Part shown: positions 53,049 to 62,760 of the stretch, one piece after another
Position numbering within the stretch: position 1 is the first letter of the stretch
Layout: each line of letters opens with the position of its first letter
NCBI GenBank assembly: GCA_030148505.1
Contig: JASBTI010000029.1
Span: forward strand, 21,101-85,100
Source of the DNA: Rhodanobacter sp.
GTDB taxonomy: Bacteria; Pseudomonadota; Gammaproteobacteria; Xanthomonadales; Rhodanobacteraceae
Direction of reading: 5' to 3'
Length of the DNA stretch: 64,000 bases
Program-made: the position numbers and the translations under genes
Notes under the pieces: generated by a model
What the model was told of the DNA's origin: nothing
Seen by the model: the letters and a program-made list of their open reading frames with translations, nothing else
The model's database searches: none

Positions 53049-53534
53049 CTACCGCGCCCGTGGATCGCTGCTCACCAGTTGCAGCCGCTGCCCCCAGGGG
53101 GCGAGAAAATTGACCACGATCAGCCCGGCCTCCGGACCACGCCGAACCTTCCGTGGCGGACCGAGCACCTGGACGTGATGGGCGCGTAACCATTGGGCAG
53201 CGGTGGCGGCGTTCTCGGTGACCAGCGAAATGGCCTGAGCTGGACGCCTTTTCCCGTCACCGTCCGGGTGGGCCGCGGCAGCCGATATCCGGGCAAGTTC
53301 GACGATGGTACCGTGACCGCAGTCCAGCAGCACGTCGGCAGCCTGCCCGGTGGCTACAGCGCCGTTGAGCACCACGCAGTTGAGGATTTGCCGAAAAAAG
53401 CGGGTCGCTTGCGGCAGGTTCGGCACATGCAGGGCGACGTAGTCACCGTTGGCTGAGGCCGCTCGGGTAGCTCCTGCTATGGCGAAGGTCATTGAAAACA
53501 GCAGAAGCAGCAGGGCAAGCAGGTTTTTTTTCAT
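53049..53534 (-). CDS. Exported VOC/glyoxalase-like protein
   Basis: The 161-residue protein has a signal peptide (residues 1-25, ending ATRAA) and one VOC (glyoxalase/dioxygenase) domain made of two beta-alpha-beta units: GDYVALHVPNLPQATRFFRQ and AQAISLVTENAATAAQWLRA. Metal residues are not all obvious. VOC proteins are usually cytoplasmic; the predicted export is unusual. It starts at ATG 53534 and is divergent from the YdcF gene, with about 175 bases between. Confidence 0.82.
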   Translation of the reverse strand: MKKNLLALLLLLFSMTFAIAGATRAASANGDYVALHVPNLPQATRFFRQILNCVVLNGAVATGQAADVLLDCGHGTIVELARISAAAAHPDGDGKRRPAQAISLVTENAATAAQWLRAHHVQVLGPPRKVRRGPEAGLIVVNFLAPWGQRLQLVSSDPRAR

Positions 53535-53710
53535 GGTCAGGCATCCGATTCGATGCCCTAGGTGGGGGCGACCGGAGGGTATTCCAGCAGGTTCCGTTCG
53601 CCGCTGTGTTTCCTCTAGGAAACGACCACACCGGCAGACGCGGCGCAAAAGGCGTCCGGTGTTGCGGCCAGGCCTGCGCTAGGCTCAATACTTTTGCGGA
53701 GTCCTCGGCC

Positions 53711-54487
53711 ATGATCTTTATCGGGTTAGCGGTTTTGTTGCTGCTGGCGCTGGCAGCGAAATTACTGCGCTGGCGCCGCTGGTCGCTCGGACTTTGCTGG
53801 CTTGCGCTGGTGCTGTTTTTTGCGGTGGCCTGCGGGCCGGTACCGCAGTGGTTGCTGGACCAATTGCAGCGCCCGTATGCGGTGACCGTGAGCGGTAGCT
53901 GGGCACCACGCAACGCGATCGTGCTGCTGACGGCGGGGACCACGCGGATGCCGGCGGCCGGCACCCTGCAGCCGTCGCTGTTTGCCTATGGTCGCATCGT
54001 GCAGGCGGCCATGTTGTACCGGGAGTGCAAGGCCTCGGGACAGGCATGCCTGTTGCTGGTCAGTGGTGGGGATTCGCAACATCACGGCACGCCCGAAGCG
54101 GTGGTCTATGCCAGGGTCTTGCGCCGGCTTGGAGTGGCAGCCGCGGATCTGCAGCGGGAACCGCGCAGCATGAATACCTGGCAGAACGCCAAATTCAGCC
54201 GTCCGTTGCTGCAGGCTTACGCGCCGCAAAAGCTGCTGCTGGTGACCTCGGGCATTCATCTGCAGCGCAGCCTGCTGTATTTCAGGCATTTCGGCTTGCG
54301 GCCCACGCCGATGCGTGCCGACGATCTGCAGGCCATGCTGTCGCTCCGGCCGCGCGCATGGAATCTGACGGTAGGCGACGCGGCGATCCACGAGTACCTG
54401 GGTATCGCGCGCTTTTACGTCTACAACGCCCTGGGCTGGAATGCCGAGTCACCGCGCGGGCCGGCAATTCCGGTCGACGTTCCCTGA
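53711..54487 (+). CDS. YdcF-like (DUF218) membrane protein
   Basis: The 258-residue protein has two N-terminal membrane segments (about 1-16 and 24-42) and a periplasmic DUF218 domain (about 60-240) with LLTAGTTRMPAAG, LLVSGGDSQHHGTPEAVVYA and LLVTSGIHLQRSLLYFRHFG. Relatives are ElyC/SanA/YdcF proteins, which act in envelope integrity and carbohydrate metabolism. I chose ATG 53711; the frame is open from 53492. The final part (230-258) looks variable. It is a single gene. Confidence 0.87.
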   Translation: MIFIGLAVLLLLALAAKLLRWRRWSLGLCWLALVLFFAVACGPVPQWLLDQLQRPYAVTVSGSWAPRNAIVLLTAGTTRMPAAGTLQPSLFAYGRIVQAAMLYRECKASGQACLLLVSGGDSQHHGTPEAVVYARVLRRLGVAAADLQREPRSMNTWQNAKFSRPLLQAYAPQKLLLVTSGIHLQRSLLYFRHFGLRPTPMRADDLQAMLSLRPRAWNLTVGDAAIHEYLGIARFYVYNALGWNAESPRGPAIPVDVP

Positions 54488-54554
54488 CCCCACGGACGTC
54501 GTCGGGGGGTTGTGGCCGGCGGACTTTTTCCGCCGGCGCTGTCGACGGCTGGAC

Positions 54555-55985
54555 TCAGCCCTCGCGCATCACCATAAGGCGGATTTCGGTCATGTCGTCG
54601 ATGGCATAGCGCAGGCCCTCGCGACCCAGTCCGGACAGCTTGACGCCGCCGTAGGGCATGTTGACGAAACGGAAACTGGGGACATCGTTGACGATGACGC
54701 CGCCCTGTTCCAGCTCGTCCCAGGCCCGCATGGCGTGTGCGAGGCTGTCGGTGAAGATGCCGGCCTGCAAGCCGTAGTCGGAGTCGTTGACCATCGCTAC
54801 GGCGTCGCCGAATTTCTTGAACGGGGCGAGCAGGGCGAACGGCCCGAACGCCTCGTTGCGGTTTACCTTGGCGTCGGCCGGCACGTTTTCCATCAAGGTC
54901 GCTTGCAACATGGTGCCTTCGCGCTTGCCGCCACACAACAGCTTGCCGCCGGCCTTGCGAGCCTCGTCGATCCAGCCGTACAGGCGCTCGGCCGCGGCCT
55001 CGTCGATCATCGGGCCGAGAAACACGTCCTGCTTTTTCGGGTCGCCTGCTTTGAGCTTCTTCACGGCGCTTACCAGTTTCTTTTTCAGCGCGTCGTAGAT
55101 GTCCGCATGGGCATAGATGCGTTGCACGCTGATGCAGCTTTGGCCGGACTGGTAGAACGCCCCGAAGATCAGCCGTTCGACCACGTGATCCAGCTTCGCG
55201 CCCTGGTCTCCATCGACGATACAGGCGGCATTGCCACCGAGTTCCAGCACCACTTTCTTGCGTCCGGCGCGAGCCTTCAGCTCCCAGCCGACCTGACCGC
55301 CGGTGAACGAAAGCAACTTGAAGCGCTCGTCCTCGACCAGCGGCGCGGCATGTTTGCCATCCAGGGTGAGGATCGAGAAAGCGCCCTTGGGCAAGTCGGT
55401 TTCGGCGAGAATTTCCCCGATGATCAGCGCGCCGATCGGCGTCTTTTCCGCCGGCTTCAATACAAAGGGGCAGCCGGCGGCGATTGCGGGGGCCACTTTG
55501 TGCGCCACCAGGTTGAGCGGAAAATTGAACGGCGTGATGAACGACACCGGCCCGATCGGTACCCGCCTGGTGTAGCCGTGATAGCCGTCCAGACGGCTGG
55601 CCAGTTCCAGGTTGAGTGTCTCGCCGTTGATCCGCACGGCCTCGTCGGCGGCGATACGGAAGGTCTCGATCAGCCGGGCCACCTCACCGACAGCATCCCT
55701 GATCGGCTTGCCGGCCTCGATACACAGCGCCTCGGCCAGTTGGTCGCGGCGCTCGGTGAAGCGGGTGACGCAGTGCTGCAATACGGCTTGGCGCGCCCAC
55801 GGCTTGAATTTCCGCATCGGGGCGCTCGCCTTGACCGCGGCGGCGATAGCCTTTTCCGTGGCTTTGGCGTCCGGCACCGCAACCCGGGTGGCGATCTTGC
55901 CGCTGTACTTGTCGCGCACCTCCAACAGAGTGTGTGAGGTCTGCGGCTGATTGGCCAGGTAATAGGGGTAGGTCTTGTCGAGCAT
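54555..55985 (-). CDS. NAD(P)-dependent aldehyde dehydrogenase
   Basis: The 476-residue enzyme has the ALDH fold: Asn in PFNFPLNLV, cofactor motif FTGGQVGWE, general base Glu in VLELGGNAAC and catalytic Cys in FYQSGQSCISVQRIY. It resembles lactaldehyde, succinate-semialdehyde and phosphonoacetaldehyde dehydrogenases; the substrate cannot be settled by eye. The acetolactate synthase-like gene lies 14 bases upstream in the same direction (start at 57643), so the two are one operon in which an aldehyde formed from a TPP enzyme could be oxidised. Confidence 0.92.
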   Translation of the reverse strand: MLDKTYPYYLANQPQTSHTLLEVRDKYSGKIATRVAVPDAKATEKAIAAAVKASAPMRKFKPWARQAVLQHCVTRFTERRDQLAEALCIEAGKPIRDAVGEVARLIETFRIAADEAVRINGETLNLELASRLDGYHGYTRRVPIGPVSFITPFNFPLNLVAHKVAPAIAAGCPFVLKPAEKTPIGALIIGEILAETDLPKGAFSILTLDGKHAAPLVEDERFKLLSFTGGQVGWELKARAGRKKVVLELGGNAACIVDGDQGAKLDHVVERLIFGAFYQSGQSCISVQRIYAHADIYDALKKKLVSAVKKLKAGDPKKQDVFLGPMIDEAAAERLYGWIDEARKAGGKLLCGGKREGTMLQATLMENVPADAKVNRNEAFGPFALLAPFKKFGDAVAMVNDSDYGLQAGIFTDSLAHAMRAWDELEQGGVIVNDVPSFRFVNMPYGGVKLSGLGREGLRYAIDDMTEIRLMVMREG

Positions 55986-55999
55986 GGGGTCCTCCAGCG

Positions 56000-57643
56000 T
56001 CAGACTGCAGCACTCAGTCGACGGATTTGTTCATCGAGAATGCGGTGGTTGTCGGAATAGTCGATTTCCAGGTCGATCAGGTGCACGCCGCCTTGCTCAA
56101 ACGCGCGCTGCAGGGTCGGCAGGAACGCATCGGCGCTAGCCGGGCGGTGACCGTGCGCACCGTGTGCCTGGGCGAACAGCACGAAATCGGGATTGCCGAA
56201 ATGCATGCCGTAGTCGGCAAAGCCCATATCCGCCTGTTTCCAGCGGATCATGCCGAAGGTGTCGTCGCGCAGCACCAAGATCACCAGGTCCAGCTGCAGG
56301 CGCACCGCAGTCTCCAGCTCCTGCGCATTCATCATGAAACCGCCATCGCCGCAGATCGCCAGCACCTTGCGCCTGGGGTGCACCATCTTGGCCGCCATTG
56401 CCGAGGGCAGCCCGGCGCCCATGGTAGCCAGTGCGTTGTCCAGCAGGATGCTGTTGGGGCAGCGTGCGCGGTAGTAGCGGGCAAACCACAACTTGTACAT
56501 GCCGTTGTCCAGGCATAGCACGCCGTCGTCCGGCATGTAGCGACGGGTATCGGCGACGATCCGCACCGGATGCATCGGGAAGCGTGCATCGTCGGCATGA
56601 TCGTCGAGTTGCGCGTGAAAGGCCTGACGTACCTTGTCGAAATACGCAAAGTCCCAGTGCGCCTGCGGATCGAGTGCGTCGGTGAGCCGTTCGACGGTAT
56701 GCGCGATGTCGCCGACCACCTCGATCTGCGGAAAGTAGACCGTGTCCACCTCGGCCGAGGCGAAGTTGATGTGAATCACCGTGCGTCGCCCGGTGTGCAT
56801 GAAGAACGGCGGCTTTTCGACCACGTCGTGGCCGACGTTGACGATCACGTCGGCGGCATCGATCGCGCGATGCACGAAATCTCCGTCCGACAGGGCCGCG
56901 TTGCCCAACCAGAGGGGGTGGTCCTCGTCGACCACGCCCTTGCCCATCTGGGTGGTGAAAAACGGCAGCCCGAGCTTGTCGATGAAGGCGCGCAGGGCGA
57001 CCGCAGTGCGCTGGCGATTCGCCGCGGCGCCGATCATCAGGATCGGATGGCGCGCCTGGCTGATCGCTTCGGCGGCCTGCACCAACGCCGCATCGTCCGG
57101 CGCGGGCCGGCGGGCGTATTCGGTAGGCAGCAGGATCACTTCGTCCACCTCGTCGCGGGCGATGTCTTCCGGCAGCTCCAAGTGCACGGCGCCGGGGCGC
57201 TCTTCCTCGGCCCGGCGGAACGCCTCGCGGATACGAGCCGGGATGGTGGCTGCCGAGACCAGCTGCCGGGTGTACTTGGTCAACGGCTGCATCATGTCGA
57301 CGACGTCGACCAGCTGGAACAACCCCTGCTTGTGGGTGCGGATCGGTTTTTGCCCGGTAATCATCAGCATCGGCATCGCGCCGAGTTGGGCATAGGCCGC
57401 CGCGGTGACCAGGTTGGTGGCGCCCGGGCCGAGCGTGGACAGCGCCACCCCGGCCTCGCCGGTGAGCCGGCCCCAGGTCGCAGCCATGAAGCCGGCGGCC
57501 TGCTCGTGGCGGGTTACCACCAGTCGTATCGAGGATTCGCGCAATGCCTCGACCAGATCCAGGTTCTCCTCGCCGGGCACGCCGAAGATGCAATGCACAC
57601 CCTCGGCTTCCAGCGCCTTCACGAACAATACCGCGGCCTTCAT
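56000..57643 (-). CDS. Acetolactate synthase-like TPP enzyme
   Basis: The 547-residue protein shows all three domains of thiamine-diphosphate enzymes: FGVPGEENLDLVEAL with the catalytic Glu in TRHEQAAGFMA, the central domain with MIGAAANRQRTAVALRAF, and the TPP/metal motif GDGGFMMNAQELETA. It belongs to the catabolic acetolactate synthase (AlsS/BudB) branch, which forms acetolactate from pyruvate; no ilvN-type regulatory subunit follows. The neighbouring ALDH gene is 14 bases downstream. Related decarboxylases such as benzoylformate or oxalyl-CoA types cannot be fully excluded. Confidence 0.88.
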   Translation of the reverse strand: MKAAVLFVKALEAEGVHCIFGVPGEENLDLVEALRESSIRLVVTRHEQAAGFMAATWGRLTGEAGVALSTLGPGATNLVTAAAYAQLGAMPMLMITGQKPIRTHKQGLFQLVDVVDMMQPLTKYTRQLVSAATIPARIREAFRRAEEERPGAVHLELPEDIARDEVDEVILLPTEYARRPAPDDAALVQAAEAISQARHPILMIGAAANRQRTAVALRAFIDKLGLPFFTTQMGKGVVDEDHPLWLGNAALSDGDFVHRAIDAADVIVNVGHDVVEKPPFFMHTGRRTVIHINFASAEVDTVYFPQIEVVGDIAHTVERLTDALDPQAHWDFAYFDKVRQAFHAQLDDHADDARFPMHPVRIVADTRRYMPDDGVLCLDNGMYKLWFARYYRARCPNSILLDNALATMGAGLPSAMAAKMVHPRRKVLAICGDGGFMMNAQELETAVRLQLDLVILVLRDDTFGMIRWKQADMGFADYGMHFGNPDFVLFAQAHGAHGHRPASADAFLPTLQRAFEQGGVHLIDLEIDYSDNHRILDEQIRRLSAAV

Positions 57644-57712
57644 GGCGAGCCTCCTGCATGTGAGCTGGTAAGGGTATGACAGGCCGCGTTCAGCGCGGGT
57701 GAGCCTGTGGGG

Positions 57713-59059
57713 TTATGCGTCGTCGACATGCGCGGCCAAGGTACCGTCGGCAAGACGGATGCGCAGGCGACTGCCTTGGCGGATGCCGCGGACCGAGCGC
57801 AGTGTCTTGCCGTCGGCGTCGAAGACGATCGCATAGCCTCGTTCAAGCGTGGCCAACGGACTCACCGCGTGCAGCGCGTGCCCCAGGTGACGGCTGCGCG
57901 CCTGACGGGTCTCCAGGCTGCGGGCGATAGCCCGACGCATGCGTTGATCCAGTTCGGCGAGACGACGCGCCAGCAGCGGCAAACGGGCCCGCGGTTGCTC
58001 GGCCAGCAGCCGGGCCTGCAGTCGGTCGAGACGCGCGTGCCGTTGCTGGCTCAGGTCGCGCAGTACGGCTTGCAGGCGCCGCTGCACATGCAGCAGTCGT
58101 TCGCGATCGCGCATCAGGCGGGCTTGTGGCCGCTGCGCCTGCAATCGTGCCAGCAGATGATCGAGACGCTGCGACCAGGCTTGCGTGCGGCGTTGCTGCA
58201 AGACCAGCAGGCGTTGCTGCAGTTGCTCAAGGTGACGGCCGACTGCCACCGCGTCGGGTACCAGCAGTTCGGCGGCGGCCGAAGGCGTCGGTGCGCGCAG
58301 GTCGGCGACGAAGTCGGCAATGCTGAAATCGATCTCGTGGCCGACGGCGCTGACCACCGGTACCGCACTGGCATGGATCGCGCGTGCCACAGATTCGTCG
58401 TTGAAGGCCCACAGATCTTCCAGCGAGCCCCCGCCACGGGTCAGCAGCAACACGTCGTAGCGCCTGCTGGCGCCAGCCTTGTGCAGCATGCGCACGATGG
58501 CAGGTGGTGCTTCACGGCCCTGGACCGGTACCGGCAGTACCTCGAGATCGGCCAGCGGCCAGCGACGGGCGATCACGCTCACCACGTCGCGCACGGCGGC
58601 GCCGGTGGCAGAGGTGATGATGCCGATGCGACGGGCATGACGGGGCAGCGGGCGTTTGCGTTGCGGGTCAAACAGGCCCTCGCCATCGAGGCGGATCTTG
58701 AGCTGTTCGAAGGCGCGTTGCAGTGCGCCTTCGCCCGCCGGCTCCATCGACTCCGCCACCAGCTGAAATTCGCCGCGCGCTTCATAGAGGCCGACTTTTG
58801 CGCGCAACACCACCTGCATGCCGTCGGTGGGGCGAAAGCGCAACGTCGAGGCCTTCATCTTGAACATCGCGCAACGTACCTGGGCGCCGCTGTCCTTGAG
58901 GGTGAAATAAAGGTGTCCGGACGCGGGCCGGGCCAGATTGGACAGCTCCCCCTCGATCCAGACCAGCGGAAACACGTCGCCCAGTAAATCGCGCACCAGT
59001 CGGTTGAGCGAGCTGGGGCTCAGGACGTTGCGGGCGCTGCTGTCATCGGGTGCATGCAT
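57713..59059 (-). CDS. xseA: Exodeoxyribonuclease VII large subunit
   Basis: The 448-residue subunit degrades single-stranded DNA with XseB. It starts with an OB domain (LSPSSLNRLVRDLL, VWIEGELSNLARPASGHLYF), continues with the catalytic region (RIGIITSATGAAVRDVVSVI, LLLTRGGGSLEDLWAFNDE, VVSAVGHEIDFSIADFVADL) and ends with a long Arg/Leu-rich coiled coil (about 270-400). Length and order are standard. The small subunit gene is not adjacent. It is divergent from nothing local and stands between the ALS operon and the PLD gene. Confidence 0.95.
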   Translation of the reverse strand: MHAPDDSSARNVLSPSSLNRLVRDLLGDVFPLVWIEGELSNLARPASGHLYFTLKDSGAQVRCAMFKMKASTLRFRPTDGMQVVLRAKVGLYEARGEFQLVAESMEPAGEGALQRAFEQLKIRLDGEGLFDPQRKRPLPRHARRIGIITSATGAAVRDVVSVIARRWPLADLEVLPVPVQGREAPPAIVRMLHKAGASRRYDVLLLTRGGGSLEDLWAFNDESVARAIHASAVPVVSAVGHEIDFSIADFVADLRAPTPSAAAELLVPDAVAVGRHLEQLQQRLLVLQQRRTQAWSQRLDHLLARLQAQRPQARLMRDRERLLHVQRRLQAVLRDLSQQRHARLDRLQARLLAEQPRARLPLLARRLAELDQRMRRAIARSLETRQARSRHLGHALHAVSPLATLERGYAIVFDADGKTLRSVRGIRQGSRLRIRLADGTLAAHVDDA

Positions 59060-59134
59060 GGGGGCGGGAGACTACCACGGGCGAAACCTCCGCTTCTCGG
59101 TAAAACATTCAGTTGGCGAAGCTTGTGCAGGTAT

Positions 59135-59166
59135 CACCTTACCTTCACCTTCACCTTCACGTTCAG
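59135..59166. repeat. Short hexamer tandem (ACCTTC)
   Basis: Three tidy ACCTTC/TTCACC units with imperfect neighbours lie in the 125-base gap between xseA and the PLD-type gene. It is a simple repeat and could vary in copy number. Confidence 0.55.
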
Positions 59167-59184
59167 GCGGGCGAACGGTGCGGG

Positions 59185-60636
59185 TCATTCCGGCGGCGGT
59201 GGCGGTGGGCCGGTGCGCCGCCGCCAGCTGCGCCAGCTGGCCACGGCGAGGTTGAGGGCAAACCAAGCGGTGACCACACCGATCGGCCAGCTGATCCATG
59301 CTGGCCACAGGAATGCGATCGCACTCATCACGAGCAAAGCGAAAGTACCGAGCAGTGCAGGTACGCTGGTGGTATTGCCCAGGACCTTGCGGCGGGTCAG
59401 TGCGGCACTCACGGTGTTGGCGATACGCAGGGCGCCGACCGCGGCACGGCTGGAGCTGCCGCCACCGCGGCGGACGCGCGGCGGACGCTTTTCGCTGCTG
59501 CGAACCTTTTCTCGGCGGCGGTCCCTGCGCGGTGCCAGCACGATTTCGGTAGCGTTCCCCAGGTCGCGTTCGTATTGCGCCGCGAGCTGACCGGCGAAAC
59601 CGGCGTCTTCCACGGCCACGTCGATCTCGCGATTGCCCAGCCAACTGGCGATATTGAGGTTGGATGAACCTACCCGTGCCCACTGGCCGTCGGCTACCGC
59701 AGTTTTCGCATGCAACATCGAGCCATTCCACTCGAACACCCGAATGCCCGCCTTCAGCAGCGTGCGGTAGCCGGCACGCGACATGCTGGCGACCACCGCC
59801 AGGTCGCTGTTGCCGGGCACCAGCAAGCGCACATCGACCCCATCGCGGGCGGCGGCTATCAATGCCTGCACGTAGGGAGCGATACCGACAAAATAGGCAT
59901 CGGTAAGCCACAGGGTCCGTCGCGCCAGCGAGGCCACCATCTGATCGAGGCGGTACATGCCGGCCGTGGTCGGTTGGGTAGCAATGACCCGCAATGCCAC
60001 CGAACCTGCCGCTGGCGGGGCTGCGACGACGGGTTCGAACGACGCCATCGGTGCCCCCATTTGATCCCAGCTTTGCGCGAAGGCGGCTTCCAGCTCGGCC
60101 ACCGCGGGGCCCCGCAAGGCCACGCCGGTATCGCGCCAAGGCGGCACGCCGCGTGCCGGATCGCCAAGCCATTTGGCGCTGATGCAGACACCGGAAAGAA
60201 AGCCGTGTATCCCATCGACGACCAGCAACTTGCGGTGGTCGCGGCTGATCCAGCCAAATGACTGGCCCAGTTGCGGCGGGTTGAACACGCGCAACTGTCC
60301 GCCCGCAGCCAGCAATGGTGCCCAGAACGAGCGACGCGACTGGCCCAGGCAGCCGACCCAGTCGACCACCACGGCCACCAGCACGCCCGCCTGCGCCCGT
60401 TCCACCAGGGCATCGCGGAAACGACGGCCAACCTCGTCGTCGCGAACGATGTAGTTTTCCAGCAGTATCCGATGGCTGGCGCCGCGGATCGCTGCCAGCC
60501 AGGCCTCGTAGTGGGCAGCGGCATCGATCAACAGCTCCACGGCGTTACCGGTGAGCAAGGGCGCTCCGGCAGCCCGGCTCAGCGCCTGTTCGGCCAGCAG
60601 ACGATGCGGAGCGGGCGAGGGTGGTGGCGAGGACAT
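59185..60636 (-). CDS. Cardiolipin synthase-like phospholipase D family protein
   Basis: The 483-residue protein carries two HKD-type motifs: HRKLLVVDGIHGFLSG (about 138-153) and HAKTAVADGQWARVGSSNLN (about 310-329). The N-terminal domain lacks the two membrane segments of ClsA; two hydrophobic segments are instead near the C-terminus (FALLVMSAIAFLWPAWISWP and VVTAWFALNLAVASW). This is the ClsB/YbhO-like layout with a C-terminal anchor. It should make cardiolipin or transfer phosphatidyl groups. I chose ATG 60636. Confidence 0.87.
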   Translation of the reverse strand: MSSPPPSPAPHRLLAEQALSRAAGAPLLTGNAVELLIDAAAHYEAWLAAIRGASHRILLENYIVRDDEVGRRFRDALVERAQAGVLVAVVVDWVGCLGQSRRSFWAPLLAAGGQLRVFNPPQLGQSFGWISRDHRKLLVVDGIHGFLSGVCISAKWLGDPARGVPPWRDTGVALRGPAVAELEAAFAQSWDQMGAPMASFEPVVAAPPAAGSVALRVIATQPTTAGMYRLDQMVASLARRTLWLTDAYFVGIAPYVQALIAAARDGVDVRLLVPGNSDLAVVASMSRAGYRTLLKAGIRVFEWNGSMLHAKTAVADGQWARVGSSNLNIASWLGNREIDVAVEDAGFAGQLAAQYERDLGNATEIVLAPRRDRRREKVRSSEKRPPRVRRGGGSSSRAAVGALRIANTVSAALTRRKVLGNTTSVPALLGTFALLVMSAIAFLWPAWISWPIGVVTAWFALNLAVASWRSWRRRTGPPPPPPE

Positions 60637-60713
60637 GGGTCGAGTGTAGGTCATGGGCGCTATGTCGTTGTTGAGGATGCCGCAGGCGGGCACCTTGGTG
60701 CGGCGCTTCTGGC

Positions 60714-62684
60714 ATGATGCGAACGATGTCGATCGCGCACCATTTCACCGACACCGGAGACTGCGCCGGGCATATCCTGCAGGCGCTGGGGCCGGACCTG
60801 CGTGTTGCCGCGCCGCTGGGCCTGGGCAAACCGCATGGCTTGCTCAATGCGCTGTATCGGCGCATAGCGGCCGATACCTCGCGCTCGCTGCGCCTGTATA
60901 CCGCGCTGTCGCTGACCCGACCACCGTTGCAGCGGGGGCTGCAAGCGCGCTTTCTGGGGCCGTTCCTGCAACGGCATTTCGGTGCCGATCAGGTCGATCC
61001 GCAGTACGCCCTGGATCAGGCGCGCGATGCGCTGCCCTCGAATGTCGCTGTGCACGAGTTTTACCTGCAGTCCGGCATGATGTTGCATTCGCGCGACGCC
61101 CAGTGCAGCTATATCAGCCAGAACTACACGCATGTTGCGCGTGACCTGGTGGCGCAGAACATCAATCTTGTGGTGCAGTTGGTAGCGCGTCGCGACGGAT
61201 CGGATGGGGTGCGCTACAGCTTGTCCTGCAACCCCGACCTGACCCTGGACTTTCTGCGCCAGAACCAGGCGGCTGGTCGGCAGCGACCGCTGTGCGTGGC
61301 AGTCGTGCATCCGGATCTTCCCTATCTTGGCGGCGCGGCTGAGGTCGAGGAAGACTACTTCGACGTCGAGCTGCGTCCGCCGTCTTCGCCGTCACTGTTT
61401 GCATTGCCGCGATTGGCCGTGGACGCGGCCGAATATGCGCTCGGTATGCATGCCAGTGCCCTGGTCAAGGATGGTGGTTGCCTGCAGATCGGCATCGGCG
61501 CACTGTCCGATGCGCTGGTCAAGGCGCTGCTGTTGCGGCAGCAGGAAAACATCCTCTGGCGGCGCACGCTGGTGGCGTTGGATCCGGGCGGGGCTACCCA
61601 TGCGCTGGCGTCTTGGCAGGGTGGTCTGGCGCCGTTCAAGACCGGCTTGTACGGCGCCAGCGAGATGGTCATGGACGGTTTCATGCACCTGCAGCGTGCC
61701 GGCATTCTGAAGCGGCGCAGCTGGAGCACTCTCGCGCTGGAGCGGGCGTCTGCCGCGGGTAGCCTTAATCCGGAAACACCGGGGGGACACTATCTGCGGG
61801 GGGCGTTCTTCCTGGGGACACGTGAACTCTACGAGTGGCTTCGGGCCACCGAAGCGGCTGATCCGGATGCGATCGACATGGGCCCGGTTTCCCGCGTCAA
61901 CCAGTTGTACGGGCCGTATCAGTCGCTGACCATGCTGCAGCGGCGTGACGCGCGCTTCTTCAATACCTGCATGATGGCGACCCTGCTGGGCGCAGCGGTT
62001 TCCGACACCCTCGACGATGGTGGCGTGGTCAGTGGCGTCGGCGGTCAATACAATTTCGTGGCCATGGCGCATGAGCTACCCGATGGCCGTTCGGCGCTGC
62101 TGTTGCGCTCAACCCGCCAGCGTCATGGCGGGATCGCCAGCAATATCCATTGGAACTACGGCCAGACCACCATCCCCCGACATCTACGCGATATCTGCAT
62201 CAGCGAGTACGGCATTGCCGACTTGCGCGGCAAGAGCGACAGCGAGTGTGTGGAGGCGATGCTGTCGATCTGCGATGCACGCTTTATCGATGTACTGGCG
62301 GCTCAGGCAAAATCGCACGGCAAGCTGGCCGCGGACTTCTGTATTCCCGACGCCTGGCGACGGCATCGGCCGGAATTTCTGCATGAGGCGCTGGCGCCGC
62401 TGCGGCGCAAGGGCCTGTTGCCGGACTTTCCGTTTGGCAGCGATTTCACCGAGGTCGAACAGCACTTGCTGCCGGCCTTGAACTGGCTGCAGGCCCGCGC
62501 GCCGAGCGTGCGTGGCAAGCTGGCCATCCTGCACGCCAGCCTGCGACCGGGGGCGCGCGTCGACGGTGAGCACGAGGCCTTGCAGCGCATGGGGCTGGCC
62601 AAGCCCGCTACCGTCAAGGAGCGTCTGTGGCACCGTCTGTTGCTGGCAGCCTTGCGTCACCAGCAAGCGCCCTCCGGGGACTGA
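60714..62684 (+). CDS. Acetyl-CoA hydrolase / CoA-transferase family protein
   Basis: The 656-residue protein belongs to the class I CoA-transferase/acetyl-CoA hydrolase family (Ach1/4-hydroxybutyrate CoA-transferase), with the C-terminal domain containing GVVSGVGGQYNFVAMAHELP, SNIHWNYGQTTIPRHLRDI and a glutamate region (SEYGIADLRGKSDSECVEAM). N-terminal SIAHHFTDTGDCAGHILQAL and the extra length (about 150 residues over the usual 430-500) set it apart. ATG 60714, 60717 and 60726 are all possible; I list the first. Its substrate is unknown. Confidence 0.82.
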   Translation: MMRTMSIAHHFTDTGDCAGHILQALGPDLRVAAPLGLGKPHGLLNALYRRIAADTSRSLRLYTALSLTRPPLQRGLQARFLGPFLQRHFGADQVDPQYALDQARDALPSNVAVHEFYLQSGMMLHSRDAQCSYISQNYTHVARDLVAQNINLVVQLVARRDGSDGVRYSLSCNPDLTLDFLRQNQAAGRQRPLCVAVVHPDLPYLGGAAEVEEDYFDVELRPPSSPSLFALPRLAVDAAEYALGMHASALVKDGGCLQIGIGALSDALVKALLLRQQENILWRRTLVALDPGGATHALASWQGGLAPFKTGLYGASEMVMDGFMHLQRAGILKRRSWSTLALERASAAGSLNPETPGGHYLRGAFFLGTRELYEWLRATEAADPDAIDMGPVSRVNQLYGPYQSLTMLQRRDARFFNTCMMATLLGAAVSDTLDDGGVVSGVGGQYNFVAMAHELPDGRSALLLRSTRQRHGGIASNIHWNYGQTTIPRHLRDICISEYGIADLRGKSDSECVEAMLSICDARFIDVLAAQAKSHGKLAADFCIPDAWRRHRPEFLHEALAPLRRKGLLPDFPFGSDFTEVEQHLLPALNWLQARAPSVRGKLAILHASLRPGARVDGEHEALQRMGLAKPATVKERLWHRLLLAALRHQQAPSGD

Positions 62685-62760
62685 TCCGGCACCCGGTTCC
62701 GGTTCGTCGCGCTCCCCCGGCGGTCTATCACCGTGGCCTTCCACCTCTCTGGACATATCC

